DNA of 64,000 nucleotides from Hyphomicrobium sp. (GTDB lineage Bacteria > Pseudomonadota > Alphaproteobacteria > Rhizobiales > Hyphomicrobiaceae), in NCBI RefSeq assembly GCF_019744875.1, contig NZ_JAIETU010000005.1, forward strand, positions 372,001 through 436,000, given 5' to 3'. This document shows positions 59,894-64,000 of the stretch, in pieces. Position 1 is the first letter of the stretch. Every line of letters starts with the position of its first letter. Under the pieces are notes generated by a model, which did no database searches, was not told the DNA's origin, and saw only the letters and a program-made list of their open reading frames with translations. Both the position numbers and the translations under genes were made by a program.

Positions 59894-61026
59894 GACGACG
59901 TCTCGTCCGCGCCCTCGCGCATCCTGGCCTCGAATTCCGCAAAACTCAGGCCCTTGCCGCCGCGCCTGTGGAAATAGACATGCTGGGCCAGCCAGCGCAT
60001 CGGCGGCAGCGTCAGCGCGAGATCGATGAGCGGATTTGGCGGGGCCATGTCGAGCGCCGCGCGCATCAGCTTCTTGGCGGTGAAGGCGGGAAGCTCGGAC
60101 GCCAGAGCGACCGGGGGAGGCGCGCCCATATCCTGCAGATGATCGGCAATGAGCTGCGCAGACCGCCGGCCCAGCTCGAAGGCGAGCTTGATGCCGCCGC
60201 CGGTAGCGGGCGAGACCTGCCCGGCCGCGTCGCCGACGAGCATTACGCCGTCGGCTGACCAGGGCGAGACGAGGCCGCCCGCGGGAATGCGGCCCGACCG
60301 GCGCTCGACGGCGCGCGCTTCCGCATAGCCGAAGATCGGCTCGGTCGCGGCCAGGAAGCGCTTGAGATCCGGCCGGCGGCCGGGGCCGACCGCGAGACCC
60401 GCCTGCGTTACGGAGGGGCCGGGCGCGACCCAGCCCAGATAGCCGGGGGCGAGTTTCGAATCCAGGAAGCAGTGGAGGAAGCGCGGGTCTGCGCGGGACA
60501 GGCCTTCGTATTCCACCTCGATGCCGGTCAGAAAGCGCGTGTTGCGCCCGAGACCGAAGGCGCGCGCGACGGCCGACCTGGCGCCGTCCGCGCCGAGGAT
60601 GTAGCGGGCCGCGATGTTGAGGCCGTGGAAGCGAAACACGCCGCCATCGCGCGAGGCACCTTCGAAGCGCGCGCGATAGAGAATTTTTGCGCCCGCGCGC
60701 ATCGCCTCACTCGCCAGCCAGCGCAGCACGTTCGCCGTGTCGGTCGTCAGGAAGAAATAGCCGGGCGCGAACAGATCGATGGACCGGTGGTTCGGCGCGT
60801 AGAGCCGCACACCATGCACGCGGCGCGTGAGCGCATGAGGAATGTCGATCTCGTCGGCCGCTTCCTTGACGAGGATGCCCGTGGTGGCGACGCGATGGCC
60901 GGCTTCGGGCTTTGCGTCGAGCACCGCTACGGAAAGGCCGCGCATGGCCGCCGTGCGTGCCGCGACAAGCCCCGCGAAGGACGCGCCGACGATGACGAGA
61001 TCATAGGGACGGACCGTTTCCTGCAT
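59866..61026 (-). CDS. Geranylgeranyl reductase-family FAD-dependent oxidoreductase
   Basis: The 386-residue protein has an FAD-binding Rossmann start YDLVIVGASFAGLVAA, a YILGADGARSAVAR segment and the second FAD motif VMLVGDAAGQVSPATGGGI. This is the pattern of geranylgeranyl reductase-like flavoproteins, which reduce isoprenoid chains or hydroxylate aromatic compounds. The specific substrate is unknown, and no isoprenoid or photosynthesis genes lie nearby. ATG 61026 is chosen since GGAG is six bases upstream; a TTG at 61044 is the longer alternative. Its 3' end overlaps bolA. Confidence 0.85.
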   Translation of the reverse strand: MQETVRPYDLVIVGASFAGLVAARTAAMRGLSVAVLDAKPEAGHRVATTGILVKEAADEIDIPHALTRRVHGVRLYAPNHRSIDLFAPGYFFLTTDTANVLRWLASEAMRAGAKILYRARFEGASRDGGVFRFHGLNIAARYILGADGARSAVARAFGLGRNTRFLTGIEVEYEGLSRADPRFLHCFLDSKLAPGYLGWVAPGPSVTQAGLAVGPGRRPDLKRFLAATEPIFGYAEARAVERRSGRIPAGGLVSPWSADGVMLVGDAAGQVSPATGGGIKLAFELGRRSAQLIADHLQDMGAPPPVALASELPAFTAKKLMRAALDMAPPNPLIDLALTLPPMRWLAQHVYFHRRGGKGLSFAEFEARMREGADETSSYPKLSPGA

Positions 61027-61102
61027 CCAACTCTCCGCTTCCAAGCGGGCGAAGTGTGCCGCGGGATTGTGGCGTCCTCACGCTATCGAGAGGGATGCGC
61101 GA

Positions 61103-61609
61103 TCATTTACGCGGCGTCGCGACCGCCATTGCGCGGTCGGCGGATTTGGCGGGAGCCGCGTCCTGCTGGCCCAACCGCTTGATGCGAACGGCGGCGATCT
61201 TGTTGCGGCTTCGGCGCAGGATCTCCATGCGGTAGCCATGGAACGTGAACACCTGTCCGGGCTCCGGGATCATCTGGGCTTCGTGCACCACGAGCCCGGC
61301 GATCGTGGTCGCTTCGTCGTCCGGCAGGTCCCAGTCCATCGAGCGGTTGAGATCGCGGATCGGCACGGTGCCGTCGACGTTGATCGTGCCGTCGGCCTGC
61401 GGGCGGATCTGCAGGTCGGCGGTGTCGTGCTCGTCCGAGATCTGGCCGACAATCTCTTCCAGAATGTCTTCGAGCGTGACGAGGCCCTGCACCTCGCCAT
61501 ACTCGTCCACGACCATCGCCATCTGGGCGTTGCGCTTCAGGAACTGCTGGAGCTGGTCCTTCAGGGTGGTCGTGTCGGGCACGAACCAGGGCTCGGCGGC
61601 GATGCTCAT
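61103..61609 (-). CDS. HlyC/CorC-family transporter, C-terminal fragment (after frameshift)
   Basis: This 168-residue frame contains the second CBS domain (MAMVVDEYGEVQGLVTLEDILEE in two parts) and the CorC_HlyC transporter-associated domain (GTINVDGTVPIRDLNR to FHGYRMEILRR). It continues the protein whose N-terminal part ends at 61635. The coding sequence in this frame extends upstream of the ATG at 61609 through codons for NWDVSKLDI, overlapping the stop of the other frame. It is therefore the second half of one gene, not an independent start. It lacks the membrane domain. Confidence 0.75.
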   Translation of the reverse strand: MSIAAEPWFVPDTTTLKDQLQQFLKRNAQMAMVVDEYGEVQGLVTLEDILEEIVGQISDEHDTADLQIRPQADGTINVDGTVPIRDLNRSMDWDLPDDEATTIAGLVVHEAQMIPEPGQVFTFHGYRMEILRRSRNKIAAVRIKRLGQQDAAPAKSADRAMAVATPRK

Positions 61610-61634
61610 GATGTCGAGCTTGGAGACATCCCAG

Positions 61635-62465
61635 TTAGCGCGCGAGGGCGCCGAGCAGATCCTTCGTGTTGAGCAGGCCGACGATGTTTTCCGGCTCGTC
61701 CTTCCAGACCGGCACGCGCGTATACTGGGAGCGCAGCACCTCGTCGATAATCACCTGCGGGCTTTCGGTGGCATCGAACGTTTCCATCTTGGTGCGATGG
61801 ACCATGATGTCGGCCACCTGCATCTCGCCGAAGCGGAAGACGTTCTGGATGTACTCGGCTTCGCCGCTCGCGATCTTGCCGTGCTCGGCGGATTCGCCGA
61901 CCAATCCCTCGATCTCGGCTCCGGAGAGCACTTCGTGCTGGGCGGATTCCTGCACACCCAGCGCTGCGAGAATGGCGCGCGACGCTCCGTTCAGCAGCCA
62001 GTTGAGGGGATAGAACAGCCAATAGGAAATATGCAGCGGATAGGCGATCCATCGCGAGACCGGCTCGGGCTGACGTATCGCCAAAGTCTTCGGCACCTGC
62101 TCGCCGACGACGATGTGCAGCGACGAGAACACGAGGAAGCCGGTGACGAAGGACGTGAAATGCAGCACCCGCTCCGACAGGCCGAGCGGCTCCAGCAGCG
62201 GCTTGAGAATCGCGGAGACCACAGGTTCGCCGACCCAGCCAAGCCCGAGCGAGGCCATCGTGATGCCGAGCTGGCAGCAGGCCAGATAGGGCTCGATGTT
62301 GTTCATGATATCGAGCACGAGCGCAGCGCCCGTCTCGCGGCGCTCGATCATCGCCTTGACGCGAAAGCCGCGGCTCTTCACCAGCGCGAACTCGGCCGCG
62401 ACATAGAACGCGTTGGCGAGCAGCAGAAAAACCGCGATCAGAATTTGAGATGTAATCGAAGTCAT
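61635..62465 (-). CDS. HlyC/CorC-family transporter, N-terminal part (DUF21 + first CBS domain; frameshifted)
   Basis: The 276-residue frame has the DUF21/CNNM membrane domain (about 1-200: MTSITSQILIAVFLLLANAF, PYLACCQLGITMASLGLGWVGEP in two pieces, VVGEQVPKTLAI) and the first CBS domain (IMVHRTKMETFDA to VGLLNTKDLLGA). It ends abruptly in a TAA at 61635 just after LLGALAR. The next frame continues with the second CBS and CorC domains, which together make a normal protein of about 450 residues. The break lies in a GCGCGC run, where one dinucleotide is missing or one base is extra. Members of this family are linked to Mg2+/Co2+ transport or membrane maintenance. Confidence 0.8.
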   Translation of the reverse strand: MTSITSQILIAVFLLLANAFYVAAEFALVKSRGFRVKAMIERRETGAALVLDIMNNIEPYLACCQLGITMASLGLGWVGEPVVSAILKPLLEPLGLSERVLHFTSFVTGFLVFSSLHIVVGEQVPKTLAIRQPEPVSRWIAYPLHISYWLFYPLNWLLNGASRAILAALGVQESAQHEVLSGAEIEGLVGESAEHGKIASGEAEYIQNVFRFGEMQVADIMVHRTKMETFDATESPQVIIDEVLRSQYTRVPVWKDEPENIVGLLNTKDLLGALAR

Positions 62466-62467
62466 CG

Positions 62468-63619
62468 CTATGCCGCTGCGATCTCACGCTCGAGGAATGC
62501 GCGCACGGTTGCCTCGTCGATGTCGCGCGAGACGAACGCCTCGCCGATGTTGCGCACGAGAATGAACGTCAGCCGGCCGTCCTTGACCTTCTTGTCCTGG
62601 CCCATGAGCCGCACGAGGTCCTCTGCGTTGGCCTTGCCGCCAGGGATGTCTGCGATTTTCGTCGGGAGCCCGACCGCCTCGATGTGCCGGGTGACGCGTT
62701 CGGCCGTTCCAGCTGGGCAGAGGCCGAGGCTTTCGGAGAAGCGGAACGCCAGGCACATGCCGATCGCCACGCCCTCGCCGTGAAGGAGGCGGTCCGAATA
62801 GCCGGTCCAGGCTTCGAGCGCATGGCCGAACGTATGGCCGAGGTTCAAAAGCGCGCGGTCGCCGGTCTCGTGCTCGTCGCGCGCGACGATGGCGGCTTTC
62901 GCCTTCACACTCGTCTCGATGGCTGTCACCAGCGTTTCCTGGTCGTAGGAGAAGATGCCGTCGTGCGCCTGCTCCAGCCAGCCGAAGAAGCTCGCGTCGC
63001 CGAGCAGGCCGTACTTCACGACTTCGGCGTAGCCCGCGCGCATCTCGCGGGGGGGAAGCGTCTTCAGCACATCCGTATCTGCGATCACCAGCGACGGCTG
63101 ATGGAACACGCCGATCAAGTTCTTGCCCTGGGGCGTGTTGATGCCGGTCTTGCCGCCGACGGAGCTGTCGACCTGAGCCAGCAGGGAGGTCGGGATCTGA
63201 ACGAAGCGTACGCCGCGGCGCAGGACGCCAGCGGCGAAGCCCGCCAGATCGCCAATCACGCCGCCGCCGAACGCGACGACGAGATCGCCGCGCTCAAGGC
63301 CTAGCTCCAACAGGCGCTCGCACAGCGGCGCCAGCTCGCGGAAGCTCTTGGTGGGCTCGCCCGGCTTCAGCACGATGGACCCCTTGTGGCGGCCTTCGGC
63401 GCGCAGGCTCGCTTCGAGCGCGGCCAGATGGTGGCTCGCCACGTTTTCATCCGTGACAATGCCGCAGCGCGCCTTGCCCAGACGGCCCGCGATGAGCCGG
63501 CCCGCCTCGGCCAGCAGATCCGGCCCGATCAGGACGTCGTAAGCGCGGTCGCCGAGCGGGACGTTGACGGTCCGGCTCGCGCGCGTCGTTGCGGCCAGGG
63601 AGTGGGCTAGGGTCGGCAT
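62468..63619 (-). CDS. aroB: 3-dehydroquinate synthase
   Basis: The 383-residue protein converts DAHP to 3-dehydroquinate, the second step of the shikimate pathway. It has the NAD-binding FGGGVIGDLAGFAA, the PTSLLAQVDSSVGGKTGIN active-site loop, the zinc ligand regions AEVVKYGLL and NLGHTFGHALE, and LLHGEGVAIGM. Length and order of motifs are normal. Transcription order is aroK-aroB-CBS transporter, with 46 bases after aroK and only two bases before the transporter start, so all three are probably one operon. Confidence 0.96.
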   Translation of the reverse strand: MPTLAHSLAATTRASRTVNVPLGDRAYDVLIGPDLLAEAGRLIAGRLGKARCGIVTDENVASHHLAALEASLRAEGRHKGSIVLKPGEPTKSFRELAPLCERLLELGLERGDLVVAFGGGVIGDLAGFAAGVLRRGVRFVQIPTSLLAQVDSSVGGKTGINTPQGKNLIGVFHQPSLVIADTDVLKTLPPREMRAGYAEVVKYGLLGDASFFGWLEQAHDGIFSYDQETLVTAIETSVKAKAAIVARDEHETGDRALLNLGHTFGHALEAWTGYSDRLLHGEGVAIGMCLAFRFSESLGLCPAGTAERVTRHIEAVGLPTKIADIPGGKANAEDLVRLMGQDKKVKDGRLTFILVRNIGEAFVSRDIDEATVRAFLEREIAAA

Positions 63620-63665
63620 CGGGCTGTCATCTTCTCAGCTACAATCTCTGCGGCACCCACAGCTA

Positions 63666-64000
63666 TCAGATCGAAGGGGATTGCGCCAACGAGGGGTGGT
63701 TCGCCACCGCCGCGATGATCTCTGACACAATGGTGTCGTGCGGCACGTCCCGGCTTTCCACCGTAATGTCGGCCTCGGCATAAACCGGATAGCGTGCGGC
63801 CATCAGGTTGCGCATCACGCCCTCGGCATCCCCCTTGAGGAGGGGGCGGGTGTCGCGCTTGCCGACCCGGCGCAAGAGCACGTGCAACTCCGCACGCAGC
63901 CAGATCGACAGCCCCGCATCGCGAATTTTGGCGCGCGTGTCAGCCATCATGAATGCTCCACCCCCAGTGGCCAGAACCTGGGGCCCGGCCGAGAGCAATC
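63666..64000 (-). CDS. aroK: Shikimate kinase, C-terminal part (5' end outside window)
   Basis: The frame is open to the window edge, so only the last ~111 residues are seen. Visible family motifs are VLATGGGAF, where the glycine stretch binds shikimate, the lid region with RDTRPLL, and YPVYAEADITV near the C-terminus. The enzyme phosphorylates shikimate to shikimate 3-phosphate. The Walker A segment lies beyond the window. The apparent TTG at 63998 is internal. It precedes aroB in the usual order. Confidence 0.93.
   Translation of the reverse strand, partial: LLSAGPQVLATGGGAFMMADTRAKIRDAGLSIWLRAELHVLLRRVGKRDTRPLLKGDAEGVMRNLMAARYPVYAEADITVESRDVPHDTIVSEIIAAVANHPSLAQSPSI

Overview
The window looks like the chromosome of a high-GC alphaproteobacterium of the order Hyphomicrobiales, possibly near Hyphomicrobium. 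This is inferred from gene content: cobS/cobT, a DUF1178 protein next to a Nit-type amidohydrolase and grxC, bolA beside a C-terminal J-domain protein, aroK-aroB-CBS transporter order, single-domain CheY with CheB, and a TTAA-N7-TTAA motif of the kind CtrA binds. I saw no rRNA, tRNA, CRISPR array, transposase or prophage.

Layout. (1) 1-2731: the 3' part of kdsD (arabinose-5-phosphate isomerase), a CheY-like receiver, cheB and a single-domain LuxR-type regulator. (2) 2846-38972: one large surface-product locus. A 19.3-kb gene encodes a 6428-residue RTX-like protein built of about 135 repeats of 46-47 residues. Downstream on the same strand are a CmcI/cephalosporin-hydroxylase-family protein and a 2548-residue polypeptide with four consecutive TPR + GT41 (OGT/SPINDLY-type) glycosyltransferase modules. 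Diverging from the giant gene are a PrtD-type type I secretion ATPase and its HlyD-type partner. These are followed by a tight five-gene nucleotide-sugar operon: rfbF, rfbG, a zinc-containing sugar C-methyltransferase, an RmlC-type epimerase and an NAD-dependent reductase/epimerase. I read this as an export system for a giant repeat protein that may be glycosylated in the cytoplasm before secretion. The parts are clear; the functional link is inference.

(3) 38987-47741: mostly housekeeping genes: DUF1178, Nit amidohydrolase, grxC, comF, a BioC/NDUFAF5-like methyltransferase, a GNAT acetyltransferase, a MutT-type Nudix hydrolase, a KAS III-like enzyme with an ICMT-like membrane methyltransferase, and a class A penicillin-binding protein. 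The last is split by one in-frame TAG between its glycosyltransferase and transpeptidase halves. (4) 47742-53646: a gene-poor AT-richer stretch and a two-gene cassette of unknown function: a 1160-residue protein with two different P-loop ATPase domains (AAA/STAND-like and HerA-like) and a 390-residue partner. (5) 53647-64000: a CAP-domain lipoprotein behind a perfect CtrA-type motif, a phytase-like secreted protein, cobT and cobS with a small membrane protein between them, a J-domain protein, bolA, a geranylgeranyl-reductase-like flavoprotein, a HlyC/CorC-family CBS transporter broken by a frameshift, aroB, and the 3' part of aroK running off the window.

The most unusual features are the four-module GT41 protein with an internal 1.3-kb duplication whose core looks nucleotide-identical, the exact 696-bp higher-order repeat in the giant gene, the split PBP, the frameshifted CBS transporter and the dual-ATPase cassette.
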